Part shown: one piece after another, positions 49,880 through 61,900 of the stretch
Position numbering within the stretch: the first letter of the stretch is position 1
Layout: each line of letters begins with the position of its first letter
NCBI RefSeq assembly: GCF_002865645.1
Contig: NW_020194512.1
Span: forward strand, 372,001-436,000
Source: Hyaloscypha bicolor E
Lineage: Eukaryota; Ascomycota; Leotiomycetes; Helotiales; Hyaloscyphaceae
DNA: 64,000 bases
Direction: 5' to 3'
Notes under the pieces: model-generated
Databases searched by the model: none
What the model was told of the DNA's origin: nothing
The model's input: the letters and a program-made list of their open reading frames with translations, nothing else
Position numbers and translations under genes: made by a program

Positions 49880-52392
49880 TAATGTCTTTAATAGAGGTTC
49901 TAGTAATCCTATAAAGGAATTTAATATTAATTATTTTGAGAGAGTATTATTAGCTTTTATTATAGCTAATAATATTTCTTTTTAAGCTATTACTATTTCG
50001 AGTTTTAAAAAGCTATTAAATTATTTATATTAGTAAGTTTTTATTAAAATTAAGGGTTTTTATATTAAACTAATATATATATATATAGTAAAATACTATT
50101 TTTATATTTAAAGGTTCTTATAAATAAACTTACTTTAATTTATAATAATAATATTATTATAAAAAAAGAAGATTTATCTAAAAATATAACTTCTTAAGGA
50201 ATGTTCTCTTTAATTCCAGATACTTAGATAACTATAAATTCAGACGCTTACCTTAGAATTATATTATAAGTTAATAAGTTATTAATTAATAATTTTTAAA
50301 ACTTAGCTAATTTATTTTTAGGTATTATAACGGCAGGAATAAAGTAATAGAATAATACTTAAAGATTAATAATTTCTAATGTCCTATAGAATCTAAAGCT
50401 AAGGAGAGAAGAAGTGAGGTATAGTAGTGGATAAGTAGGTATAGCCAAGACTACTAAAACGCCGAGCTTTGGAAGCGAGCTTGGTTTGAACTATAGCTTG
50501 AAACCTTAGCTAAAACTAATCCCTTAGCTGAAACTATATCTGTATTAATTATATAATACTAGCCGTTACAGGCATTTTATAAATAAAGATTTTAAATTAA
50601 AATCTTATTTATTAGCTATAAAAGATTTATTAGATATATATTCTAGGGTATATATGAATTCGGTTTTAATAGAAGCTTTAAAATAATATAATATTAAATA
50701 TAATATTACTAAATAAGTAACTTTAATTTATTTTTATAAATAATTACTAATATATTTTATTTAGTATTACTCAAGATAATAATAGCTTAAATAATAGCTT
50801 ATTATAAGCTTTTATAAAGTATTATAATAAGGAAGGCATTAAATTTCAAGGAGATATTCCTTATATAGCTTATATATTAAATCTAGTAATTCAAGATATT
50901 TTAAAAGCTCTTATTAAGAATAATTATAATATCTCTTATTCTACGAATTTATATAAGTAAGAAATAGAAGAACTCGAAAATAGAGAAAAAGAAGAAGAAA
51001 TAGAATAAGTAATAAGTAAGTTTCTTATATAATTTATAAGAGATTTATTAATAAATTATAGATTTATTAATTTAGAGAAAGATTAGAAAGACTATTATAG
51101 GCCTTAAATATAACCAAGAAAACCGGAGATTATTAGAAGCTTAAATTAAAGCTTTTAATATAGAAAATGCTCGATTTCCTTAACTTAGTAAGTAATTAAT
51201 TAATACTAATTATTTATAGATTAAAAAACCTAATAGTCTTTAACTTATTATATATTAAAAGACTTTTTATATATATATAAAGCTATTAGGGTAGTTATTA
51301 ATAGCTCGAAATCTAAAGCTTTTAAAAACAAAAGTTTAGTTTTAACTAATATTGAAATTATTTATTTAAATAATATTTTAAATATAATTTCAATATTTAT
51401 TAAAGCTACTACTAAGCTATAAGCCGAAAAATATCCTACTATATATTATATTATACCTGAAGTATATAAAATATATAATAAACTTAAAAACTTTAAAAAG
51501 GAATTTAAAATAAGTTTATTTTTTAATTTTTTTTAATTATATTATTAATAAATATTATACTAATTTTTATTAGGACAAAACCTTCGAAAATGCTATTAAT
51601 AAGGATATAGCTAAGCTTAGAAAATATTATCCTAAAATAGGTATTTTAGATAATAAAAGTAAAGCTTTATATTTAGCTCTTATTCTCAATTCTCGAATTA
51701 AAAGAGAAGAACTAGCCGGAATTAGCTTAGATTCCGGTATAATAGCCGATATATATAATAGGCTTAAAACAGATTATAATATATAAGTATATACTTTTAT
51801 TTAATTTTTAAATAAATTACTAACTTTTAATTTTTAGTTATAAATATAATTATTTACTAGCTAATCCTTCCTCTAATAATACTAGTAGTAAGGATAGCGA
51901 AAGAGACAAAGATAAAATGGATATTTATATAAGTAATAATAAGGATAAAATAGAGAATGAATTAATTACTTATTTAGAAAAAAAGAAAATAGATAAAAAG
52001 TAAGTAAAATTTACTTTTAAATTTATTCAAGAAATACTTATTATTCCTTTATTATTTCTTTATTATTATTTTATATATAAGTACTAACTTAAGTAAAGAC
52101 TAGGCCCCTTAAGTATTAGAAGTCAAATAAAGCTAGATTTCCTATTTTAGCTTTAATAGCTAGAAAATACTTAGGAATTCTAGCTTCTTTGACTTCTAGT
52201 AAGAGATTCTTTTCTCAAGGGAACCTTATTATATCTAAACTAAGGAATAGACTTAATAAGGAAACCTTTGAGAAGATTATATGCCTTAAGAACTAGGGGT
52301 TATTTAAAGACAAGGAAGAGAAAGCAGAATACAAATTTATTAAAAGGATTTTAAGCGAGGAAAATCAGTTTTATATTAAAGAGAAGGCTTAG
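49880..52392 (+). pseudogene. hAT transposase remnant (family A)
   Basis: It reads on the plus strand with many stops. The N-terminal domain strings FNINYFERVLLAFIIANN are seen at about 49920-49980, before the solo LTR. The C-terminal dimerisation domain is well preserved at about 52130-52390: YWKSNKARFPILALIARKYL, then GILASLTSSKRFFSQGNLII, then SKLRNRLNKETFEKIICLKN, ending at the stop at 52390-52392. Upstream parts lie on the other side of the Gypsy insertion (41300-42010). Stops mostly sit where TGG or CAG would be expected. Confidence 0.85.
50326..50570. mobile_element. Solo LTR, 245 bp, inside the hAT transposase
   Basis: It begins TATAACGGCAGG (from TGTAACGGC) and ends CTAGCCGTTACA. 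The flanks are GGTAT (50321-50325) and GGCAT (50571-50575), a 5-bp duplication with one C-to-T change. It has the same end type as the solo LTR at 35976-36189. It interrupts the N-terminal part of the hAT coding region. Confidence 0.85.
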
Positions 52393-52650
52393 AATTAAGA
52401 ATCAAGTTAATATATATAGTACCTTAGTATAGATCTCCTTAAATATATTAATAGTTATTTATTATTTATTAAATAAAGTTAATTTTTATTCTTACACGTG
52501 ATTTTCACGTGATGAGTAATTAAACTACTTAAGTAGTCTACTCTACTCTACTTAAGCTTAGTCATAGAGGGGCTACTTATACTTTACTCAATACTCAATG
52601 AGTATCTACTTAAGTAACTTAAGTAGTTTGAGTATTCCTTTGACATACTA

Positions 52651-53614
52651 GTAGCAACTCTGAAGATAGGAATAATAATCGTATACTTTGAAATACATAT
52701 ACTAAAGAATTTCTGAGGCTAGAGATAATTGAAGAATTCCTAAGGATAGATCTTGCATCTGAAACAGAGACGTTAGTTAATAGAGTACTATTATTAAACG
52801 AAGGACCTGGTGGCTTCTTGACGACAATATCGTTTGAGCTAAGTGGCAATTCGCTGCTTAGGATCACAAGCAACTTAACTACTGATTCGTATCCGGCTTT
52901 AGTGGCCAGGTGCAACGGGGTCTTGCCGTTATTATTAGCCAAATTGACTGACTCTGCAGCTCCTTTTTTTAAGAGCAACTTGACTATTAATTCGTGTCCA
53001 GCTTCAGTAGCCAGGTGCAATGGGGTCTTGCCATCATTATTAGCTGAGTTGACTTTCCCACTCTCATTATTCCCAGCTACTGCCTTATCAGGAGCCGTCC
53101 GCCTATCCTTGTCTTGCGCCTGGATATTTGCCCCGCGGTCAAGGAGCTCTCGAATAGCTTCGGGCGAGTCTGATTATACTACTACGTGTAGTAAAGTTTG
53201 TCCTTCTAGGAGATAAATATTAATCAGACATCTGTATTCCAAGGTTTTGTTGAATTCGTTCTAGTCTCCAGTCAGTATATGTTTTCTTAGATCCGATTGG
53301 AGTATATGATAATCTTCTAGCACCTCCTTTAAGAATGCCCCAAGTTCTTTACCAATCTATTACTTTGCCTTTTCTAATAGCGACTTTCCTCCAGCGTCGT
53401 GTTTCATTATACTTGTACCATTAAAGCCCAGAAGCCTTATTACCGGTTTCTACTGTCTCCAAATAGCCAAATGCAAAGGCGTATCTCCATACTCATTTGT
53501 TTTATTGACATTTTCACTAACTTCGAGTAAGCGCTCTATGCGTTCGACATCTCCCTCCTTTGCGGCAATATGTAACCTTCGCTGTTCGTCGAAACGTATG
53601 TTTGCGGGAGGCAT
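52651..53614 (-). pseudogene. 5' half of the split ankyrin host gene
   Basis: It starts MPPANIRFDEQRRLHIAAKE at 53614 on the minus strand. At least four ankyrin units follow (GDTPLHLAIW, QTLLHVVV, GKTPLHLATEAGHELIVKLL, GKTPLHLATKAGYESVVKLL). Then comes a serine/asparagine-rich linker ending LLFLSSEL right at the hAT insertion. In-frame stops occur at about 53447, 53370, 53264 and 53178; the composition is otherwise normal, so damage is light compared with the transposons. The frame at the breakpoint continues without shift into LPPHVSRIRWTCHCG at 41060. Confidence 0.8.
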
Positions 53615-54633
53615 TATTTGAAGTGGATTCGGACTCTCTGTATGATTAGGATGCAGTATTGGGTGATTGTTGGCGTATAACTTACGGCTGCTAAGCTAGG
53701 CTTGATGTATGAACGGGAATAACGCTCTAGGAAGCAGGCTGAGGTTATTTGTAACTGCTATTGACTTGGATTTTTCTCGAACCGAATTAGACTGCGTGCT
53801 TTTAGCTACTAATGTATCTCATTACATCTTTGACCAAATGAAAGAGGTAACTTAAAAAGATAACAGCAAACACGGCTAGACCTCGGAGCGGGACACATCG
53901 GAGAAACCTACCCTTGTACTGCCCACGGAGATTAAACGAGTTCGGCAACACACTCACAATACCCGCTCCATTGAGCACCGTACTCAACACGTCTAACCGA
54001 AACTACCAAGCGATACTCACGACGGAACCACTCGACACCGCCAATATCGTCGACGTCCCTACCGACTTATCCACTCCCTTCGACTACCTGACGAACAGCG
54101 ACACCGACGCGGGACAACACCGACCTGTGCAGCGCCCGTCAGTGGGCATAGTACTGCAAGGATACCGCATGCCCCAAGTACTGGAGCGCCTGGTCCTGCA
54201 TCTGTACGAGACGGCTGGTACACCGCGCGAATGTACGGACACACACACGGGTGGGACGTCGCGAGCTGGCGAGGGAGTGGAGAGCCAAGACGGATTAGGA
54301 GAAAAAAGAACCGAAGGAGCCCAAGCCTGCTCTGGGACAGAATGGTATTGCGTCGAGCAACGAGTAGGCTGTGGGGGTATAGAGTTTTCAGACGAGATAT
54401 GCTATCGTCTTGTTCGCGAGATCGTTACGTTTGGTAACAGCGGAATCGAAGGCGGGAATGCCTTCATGCGCGCGAAAGACTACTCGTGGACAATTGGCAG
54501 GAGGTGATTCATTGCTACTTCCCTTCCATTACGCCGAGAATATGACGAAAACTAACTCTAACGATAGTAAGCCTCAAGAGACCCATTCGAACTGAAGAAC
54601 AGAGCAAAGATTTTCAATTCCCCTTGCAGCAAT
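53615..54633. other. Normal-composition region of unclear coding content
   Basis: Upstream of the ankyrin gene. A 197-codon plus frame (53914-54507) and several minus frames overlap it, for example 53990-53802 with a membrane-like GLAVFAVIFLSYLFHLV. Neither set is recognised, and the long plus frame has unusual composition. The promoter of the ankyrin gene should lie in the first few hundred bases. Confidence 0.35.
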
Positions 54634-54897
54634 CTATTCTCCGCAACCTGCGCTTCGATCATTCACTTCTGGCTCTGGCTCTGGCTCTGGCTCTGGCTCT
54701 AACTCTGGCTCGTCTGCCTCCAGCGCAGAACTCTTACGCTTCAGACCACGTTTCCCCTTGCCCTTGATGACCTCCTTCGCAGCACGCGCTGCTCGTGCCA
54801 CCTCGATGTCCTCAAAGCTCATTACCTTCGCCTTCCCTAGTACGACTGACCTGGTTGATCGGCGAACTTTGGCTTCGTTATTCATTCTGGTCAACAT
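54634..54897 (-). pseudogene. C-terminal fragment of a pogo/Fot-like DDE transposase
   Basis: The minus strand reads NNEAKVRRSTRSVVLGKAKV, then MSFEDIEVARAARAAKE, GKGKRGLKRKSSALEADEPE and an EPEPEPEPE run. From memory this is the typical C-terminus of fungal pogo/Fot-type transposases. The catalytic DDE part is missing upstream, so it is a truncated remnant. The EP run is encoded by a tggctc microsatellite at about 54668-54705. Confidence 0.7.
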
Positions 54898-54955
54898 CTG
54901 GAAACTTATTTTTAGATTCGGAGTACTACAACTACGAGTAGATCGGGTTGAAAGA

Positions 54956-55305
54956 CTGCACCTCAGAGTGATTTCGTCTGAAGTATTGTACCTTGATATA
55001 CTGTAAGATGACGTACGCGGTTTATTTATACTTCAAGCCCGAGTACTCTCAGCTGTAGTACTATAACTGAGAGTACGTCAGCTAGCAAGACTGCACCTGA
55101 GAGTACTATAGGATAACGTATACCGTTTATTTATACTTTAAGCCCGAGTACTCTCAGCTGTAGTACTATAACTGAGAGTACGTCAGCTAGCAAGACTGCA
55201 CCTGAGAGTACTATAGGATAACGTATACCGTTTATTTATACTTTAAGCCCGAGTACTCTCAGCTGTAGTACTATAACTGAGAGTACGTCAGCTTGCAAGA
55301 CTGCA
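54956..55305. repeat. 105-bp tandem repeat with internal hairpins
   Basis: CTGCACCT recurs at 54956, 55091, 55196 and 55301. The last two full units (55091-55195 and 55196-55300) are 105 bp and differ at one base; the first, of 135 bp, is diverged in its 5' part. Each unit holds GTACTCTCAG and CTGAGAGTAC as an inverted pair about 15 bases apart. The recent amplification shows no RIP. Confidence 0.9.
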
Positions 55306-55737
55306 CCTCCGGTTTTCTCTATGAACCTTGCTTTTCAGTTACATAGGTAATTAAGATATACTCGGAACAATTATCTTTATACGTAGTGTGATATTCTTGT
55401 TAATCTATACTAATAATTCCGGCGATAGTCTTCTACGGTAGTAGTATAGGCGTCTCTGTCACGCCATGTAACGTCAATAATGGTGGAGTAAGCTCCCTTA
55501 AAGAAGCTGTTCGGCTGGGCGACTTTTCCTTGTTTCTTCTTATGGTTTTCCGTATAGTGGTTCGTTCTCTATGGAACTGCCAGTATATTTTCTCTACAGT
55601 TCTCCAAGGAAGCTATAGTTTTACTCACAGGGTGGTTCGTGGAATCGTTGCACCGCATTTTGTGTGATTTCCAGGTTTGCCCGTCTGGGAGGTCGTGCTT
55701 GAGGGGCCGAATTGGGTCCCAAGGCGCTGGCGCTTGA
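55306..55737. other. Spacer without recognised gene
   Basis: Normal composition; short frames only. Nothing supported. Confidence 0.4.
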
Positions 55738-56106
55738 ACCCTGGCATTGGGAATAGAGCAAGATTTGGCTCCCTGACGCCGGAAGGGAGCAAAAATGGCT
55801 CCCTAACGCTGGCGCATCTATTGCGATGGCGCTTAAGGAACGCCGGCGTTGAAAAGGGAGCAGAAATTGGCTCCCTGACGTTGGCGCATCCGTTTCGCTA
55901 GCGCTTGACGAACGCCGGCGTTGGAAATAGAGCAAAATTCGGCTCCCTAACGCCGGCGCATCCTGCTCTGGACGCTGGGAAGCGCTAGCGAAACGGATGC
56001 GCCAGCCTCAGGCCGAAATATTTTTGACATTCAATAATCTGACCAAGAGGGCCAGAACATCAGCCACAGGGAGCCGAATTTTGCTCCATTCCCAACGACG
56101 GAATCA
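55738..56106. repeat. GC-rich fold-back minisatellite
   Basis: GGCTCCCT recurs at 55767, 55797, 55869 and 55941, the last three at exactly 72-bp spacing, with GACGCCGGCG-type repeats inside each unit. A 24-bp arm at 55883-55906 (GGCGCATCCGTTTCGC...) is perfectly inverted at 55980-56003. An outer pair (about 55745-55774 and 56077-56106, TTGGGAATRGAGCAA...) is inverted with few mismatches. The nested arrangement can fold on itself. CpG-rich and without RIP, it contrasts strongly with its surroundings. Confidence 0.8.
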
Positions 56107-56177
56107 CGTGCATCCTGGTAGGCTCCTAACGTCTATCCCTGCGTGCCGAGACGCACCCTGTAACGAGACAAATCGTA

Positions 56178-56620
56178 ATAGCCGGTTCCCCTCCCACTGC
56201 GCTTCGCTTGTGGTCGGAATAAGCAAGTGTCTCGTTCAAGCAAGTGTCCCAGCGAGATTTTGTATGCGAAAACCCCACCAAATAATTTGTTCGCGAATTT
56301 GGGCGTTTTCGCCTACACTTTTGCGCATAAAAACCCCGCAAAACCATCGCAATTTAGTTATAAATCAACGAATAAACCCATATAAAGACTTAAATTTTTA
56401 TTTTAACTTTCTAGAATTACTTCTTTATATATGTAAATATATTTTAAAAATTATTAGACCGGGTATTAAGGAGGGGGCTGAGTTATTCTTATTTTAAAAC
56501 GATTTTTTAAGGCGAAAATCTGTGGTTTTCCCTACCAAAATCTCGCTGGGACACTTGCTTGAACGAGACACTTGCTTATCCCGACCACAAGCAAAGCGCA
56601 GTGGGAGGGGAACCGGCTAT
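56178..56620. mobile_element. 443-bp MITE with about 80-bp inverted arms and TA duplication
   Basis: Arms start ATAGCCGGTTCCCC at 56178 and are mirrored to 56620, with only a few mismatches up to about 56261/56537. TA flanks both sides (56176-56177 and 56621-56622), as for Tc1/mariner/pogo elements. The inside is AT-rich and non-coding. Open frames in the arms are mirror images and not genes. Confidence 0.88.
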
Positions 56621-56622
56621 TA

Positions 56623-57963
56623 TATCAAAATTTTAATATATTTTTATTTTAGTTACGTTGTATGCCTCTCCGGAACACTCCTAACTTATTTAATTCCGAA
56701 AATTTTAATCGCGTCATCGCTGCCCATCTAAATTATAAAGAGCCTCTTATTATAGTGTAATAGGACCCCTCGACCCACGACACTACCATTAAGCTCTTTT
56801 CGCCTTTTAAACTTATAGAACGATTAGATATAGATCTCCGAGATTTATTACAGTGCTCAAAAGTTATTCTCAGTGTTGTGGCGGCCAGAGTGCGCCATGT
56901 CATACGCCATTGCCACATAGACTGATACCTCCTCCAATCAAGCGATCAAGGATCGTAGTCAGTGGCGGTGTGGTTATAGTAACCTCGGTAAAATTCTAAT
57001 AAAATTTGTGGCTGCTAAACGTGTGGCCGCGACGTTTGTGGCTGTGCGTACCTTGGCAGAAAATTCCTGTCGGGACAAAAAGTGGCCCTGTGCGCAGCCA
57101 ACAAAATCGGCATTTCCCCTTCTTGGGGAAATGCTTCTGCACGACAAGCTTCCCCCTCACCTTTTCATTCCGGCTTTCACTTCTTCTCTTGCGCTCTACG
57201 ACGAAATTGGTGTCCTGTCCAATTAACGTCCATCCCTACGTAACGAGAAACCCACCGTGCCGAGAAAAAATCAGGGTACTTCATCTTTAAATTTCATAAA
57301 ATCTATATATACATAGGCAGCCCCTATATTTTTTGTATTAGTTTTGCTCTACAGCCAATTCTAAACACATTGAGATCTTCCTACGAAGAATTTCTATTGT
57401 AATAATCTTTCCCGAGCTTGATTTGCAGGATGCCTTCGTTTATAGTATAACAGAGTTCCTTCGCTATATCTCTACCACAGTACATTTTTCACTTCTAATA
57501 TTTACAAAAGGGTGTCACCCTAGTTACATACATCCAATACCATACCAGAAATCATTTTCAAGCTTTGTGGCTGTTATGGCATACAGATTCATCTAAACTC
57601 GCCACATGGATTAGTACTTCTAATAAAGTTACTAACCGACTTTAGATTGGTATACTGAAAGCTATACCCTACTATACGAGAGTACCAGCCTACGGCTCGC
57701 ACGAAGCCTTCGTACTATAGTCGCTAATGAAATCGGCTTCCCTTCAAGCTTACTATAAAAGTTTTAGCTCCTGTCTACTAAATAGGAATACCTAGAAGTA
57801 CTATACTAAAAGAGGCTATATACTATAGAAGAGATTATTAGCAAGCGAAAGCTCGTTTTTATAATACAGTTACTACTATACTAGAAAACTTGTTTATTAT
57901 AAATATGTAATTAGATTGGCTAATCTAACTATCTGGATAAGTAATACCAATATTATATAAGAG
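56623..57963. other. Interval without recognised gene
   Basis: Partly normal composition. A short stretch (57226-57260, AACGTCCATCCCTACGTAAC) resembles one at about 56131-56175 next to the MITE, so part of it is repeated. A minus frame of 61 codons (56918-56733) and a plus frame of 94 codons (57006-57290) are not recognised. AT content rises after 57600. Confidence 0.35.
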
Positions 57964-58257
57964 TGTGAGGCTCCTAATATAGCAGGGTGCTACGCAAGTA
58001 GTCAAGGTAAAGGGGTAGAATATAGGGTAAAGTATGGAGTGAAGCGTGGAAGTATAATTAATTCCAAGAACTGGTTCTCAGTAATAAACTAATCGATGCC
58101 CATTTCCAAAGCTCGCATGCCTCCATATATAGAATCTAGTGTTCCGCTGGATGTACGGAAGTACTAGTCCCAATTAGGGAGTGCGATCCCATATAAGTAC
58201 TAGCCTAATTAGGCTACCAAATCCAGCTGAATGCTCGCTGTCAATGTGCGCATCACA
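57964..58257 (-). mobile_element. Solo LTR, 294 bp, with 5-bp target duplication
   Basis: It begins TGTGAGGC and ends GCGCATCACA. AAGAG flanks it at 57959-57963 and 58258-58262. It is a diverged relative, in inverse orientation, of the Gypsy LTR at 62882-63184: shared strings include AAGTAGTCAAGGTAA and CTAATCGATGCCC. Little RIP damage. Confidence 0.88.
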
Positions 58258-58666
58258 AAGAGTAAAGAAATACTTCTACTAGGAGCCAAAAAACTACTCG
58301 ATACTAGAGATACTAATAGCTCCAATTCCAATCCGCTTAATTCCCCAAGATCTAGTAGATTTCTATACTAATAAAGTTTTCTTATTTATTATAATACGAG
58401 AAAGTAATATAAATTAATAGGTTAAACTAATTACTTATTCTTATAAAATACCTTCCAGGAATTCTCAAATATCTAATCTATAATAATAATATAATAGTAA
58501 TCTATAGATACTTCGAAATTAAAGTTTACTATATAAGAAAGTTCTATATTAGTATCTTTAAGCCGTCTCTATAAAATATTAGCCTTAAATAGTCTAGTAA
58601 CAGATACTAAAACATTGTTTTTATCCAATTTCTGAGCCTCACTTTATAGAGTCTGAGAAAGATAAT
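58258..58666. other. AT-rich interval
   Basis: About 400 bp of mostly RIP-like sequence between the solo LTR and the Gypsy 5' LTR. Nothing recognised. Confidence 0.5.
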
Positions 58667-58970
58667 TATAATAAGTATACGTAATAGTATATAGACAGGT
58701 ATTAGATATTATAGATCTAGTTTCCTATTTTGGGTATAGCTTGCAATCGGAATTATATGAATTATATAGGATTTCCTAATTAAGTAAAAGGCTTCGTATA
58801 CCTGGCTAAGTACTAGGGAATATATAAAGAGACGCTCCTAGCTTTGGAAAAGAGTATTAATTAGTCTCTTATTAGAATTAATTCTTGGAATTAGTTATAC
58901 TTATAAGTATTACTCCGTAGCTTACTTACCTTGACTACTTATATATTACCCTACTATTATATATCTTATA
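58667..58970 (+). repeat. 5' LTR of the degraded Gypsy, RIP-shifted
   Basis: 304 bp. Compared with the unmutated LTR at 62882-63184, the first 110 aligned bases differ only by C-to-T and G-to-A, for example TATAATAAGTATAC against TGTGATGGGCACAC. There is one single-base length difference further in. Confidence 0.93.
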
Positions 58971-61900
58971 TTCTAATTAATCTAATTTTCGGGAAGTAGT
59001 TCGTTATAAGATAGTTAAGCTATTAATAGACAAACTATTAATGGCTAGAGTATTAATTAGGAGAAGCGCCTCTACTATTACCGGGGTAACCCAGTCAGGT
59101 ACCCAGGGGAGTACCCAGTTAGCTATTCTAGCTACTGCCTAATTAGAAGAAGGAAATAGAACTCAGATACTCCCAGAACTAGCTAGCAGGATAAAGATAA
59201 TAGAGAAGCTAGCGGCGGCTTATTATTATATTACTAAATTAGAAGTAGAAATATAATAGAGAAAGGATCTAGAGAAGCTAGAAGCTTAGATTTACTATCT
59301 TAAGGATATTTAGATATCTATTATAGAACCTATTATACTACTAGTAGTATATTTAGTTTATAGGGCTTTAAAAACCCGAGAATTACTAACTTATAAAGAG
59401 AAAAGTATTAAGAAAGTCCAGGACTTCTTTTATTAGATAGAACTAAAATAGTATAAAGATAATAGAATTACCTAGGCTATAAATATAGTAAAGGTTATAT
59501 ATTATATTTCCTATTTTAAGAATATAGTCAGGAATATCTAGAAATATAAAAAGTAATTAATAAGTATTAATACTATAAATTAAGAAACCTTTATTAAGTT
59601 TATAAAAAATTCTATTTTAGATCCGGAAAACTATAGTAATAATATTCTTACTAAATTCAAAGATATAAAATAATAGCTAGGTTAGAATATCTAAAGCTTT
59701 ATATTCTATTTAGATAGTCTATTAGATAACTTAGGATATATAGATTTATTATAAGAATAGAATAACTTATTTAATAGCTTAAAATAAGAGATTCGAAATA
59801 AGATTAATTATTAAGGAAATACTTTATAAGAAAGAAAGAAGCTTATTTCTATAGCTATAAGAATTAAGAATAACTTAAATCTATCTATTTAATAAAAATA
59901 TAATAATAAACTAATAAATTAATAAAAGAAAGGAAATTAGAGAAAGAAAAAAAAGATAATAAAGAGAAATAGAAAAGAAATATATTTCTATTATAAGATT
60001 TATATAACCGGAATAATAAAGATATAATAATAAAGTCTAATATAATACTTATATTAGAATCTATAAAACCGGATATAACTTGCTTTATTTACTAGAAAAA
60101 GAATTACTATATTACTATTTATCTAAATCGGGAAAAACTAACTTACTATAATTATAATAAGTCTAGCTATAAGATATATAAATACCCAGAATTAAAAAAG
60201 CCGGGAAATAAGTATATGCTATAATAGTTATATTTATTTATATTATAGAAAATAAAGTTTCTAAACCGAGAATAGTAATTAAGATTACTATTAAAATAAG
60301 AAAAAATAGATAAAGAATTAGAATACTAGTTAACTTAAATATAGAAACTAATTATATAAAGAGGAAATTAGTTTTAGATATAGGTATTTTATTAATATTA
60401 AAGGCAACTTTCTTATTTTTACTAGAAAAAAGAAAGATTTATTTATATAGAAATTATATTTTTGGAATTACTACTAAAAATGTACTAAAGAACTAAAAAG
60501 AAGCTAATATATATTTTATATTATATAATTTTAATCTAAACTATATTAATATAATACTTGGATTTTTATAGTTTTACTAGATTAACTCTCTAATTTCTTT
60601 TAGAAAAGTAATATAAAAATACTAGATTTAATTATAAAAGATTAAAGTTCTAAATACTAGAAAGTTTACTAAAATAATAAAATATAAAATATATATTTTT
60701 CTATTAATTATCTATCTTATAATAAATAGTTAAAAGATTATTACTATTACTATAAACGGGATAGTAATATTTCCTAGAAAGTATTAGAACCTTTTCTAAA
60801 TATTCTTTATAAAGGCTATAGATATATTATCTAACTATTATATAATAGAATATTATATAGATCTAAAACTAGGATCCTAACTATTATATAGTTCTATATA
60901 TACTTTATTAGAAAAGGAACTTAAAGTCTTTTAGAAATATCTTAATACTAGTTTAGAAAGAAATAGATCTATTATTTTACTAATTTAGCTAATACTCTAA
61001 TTATATTTATTTTAAAGAAAGAAAATAGCCTATATTTATATATTAATTACCGGAATCTAAATAGAATTACTATTAAAAACCGAATACTATTATTATTTAT
61101 TAGTAAGATAATAAATAGGCTTTATAAAATAAAAGTATATATAAAACTAGATTTAAAGAATACTTATTATTAATTATAAATCCGGAAAAGTAATAAATAG
61201 AAAATAGTATTTTAAATACTATATTATATTCTTTAGACTTTCTAATATTCTAGTAATATTCCAGGTATATATTAACTATATACTAGTAGGTTTTATAAAT
61301 ATTATTTATATAGTCTATCTAAATAATATTTTAATTTATTTAGAGAATCCAGAATAATATATAATAGTAATCTAATATATATTTAAATAATTATAGTAAT
61401 ATTAGCTTTTTATAAACTTAGTAAAATACGAATTTAATATAGAAAAAATAAAGTTTCTAGGATTTGTAATTAGTTTAGATAATATAGAAATAGAGGCTAG
61501 CCGGATTATAATTATTAGGAAATAGCTAATTCTAAAAAATAATATCTAAAAAATCTAAATATTTCTGAGTTTTACTAACTTTTACTAGAAGTTTATTTAT
61601 AGATATTTCAGAATAATAAAAGAATTAATTAATTTACTAAAAACTAATAGAAAACTACTATATTAGTTTAGCTAAACGGATAAAATAGATAAGGCTTTTA
61701 GGGAACTATAAATTATATTTATAATAATATTAATTCTTTATTATTTTAATTTAGTCTTAAAGATTTATATAGAAATAAATACTTTAGGATTTATAATTAT
61801 AAATATAATTTCCTAGTTCTTTAGTAAGAAAATAGAAGCCAGATAATACTCTATTACTTTCTATTTAAAAAAGATAATTATAATTAAAAACAGGTATAAA

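Larger units (their letters stand above)
41061..52650 (+). mobile_element. hAT transposon (family A) carrying nested insertions
   Basis: The left end CAGTGTGTCAAATGAG (41061) and right end CCTTTGACATACTA (52650) are inverted relatives (TAGTATGTCAAA on the other strand). The 8-bp duplication is GTGGCAAC (41053-41060) and GTAGCAAC (52651-52658), differing by one G-to-A transition. Both ends carry palindromic subterminal blocks (ACTCAATACTCAATGAGTA and TACTTAAGTAACTTAAGTA) and CACGTGAT. After removing the Gypsy element and the solo LTR with one duplication copy each, the hAT is 3523 bp. The same family is seen as a 550-bp derivative at 26783-27332. The transposase reads on the plus strand and is RIP-broken. 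Confidence 0.92.

Noticed and set aside
53914..54507. 197-codon plus-strand open frame
   Set aside because: No recognisable domain, competing frames on the other strand look at least as natural, and there is no start context or intron support. Left as unclear coding content.
54634..55305. Tandem repeats as a subtelomeric or telomeric array
   Set aside because: No TTAGGG-type repeats anywhere in the window, and the 105-bp array is short and local.
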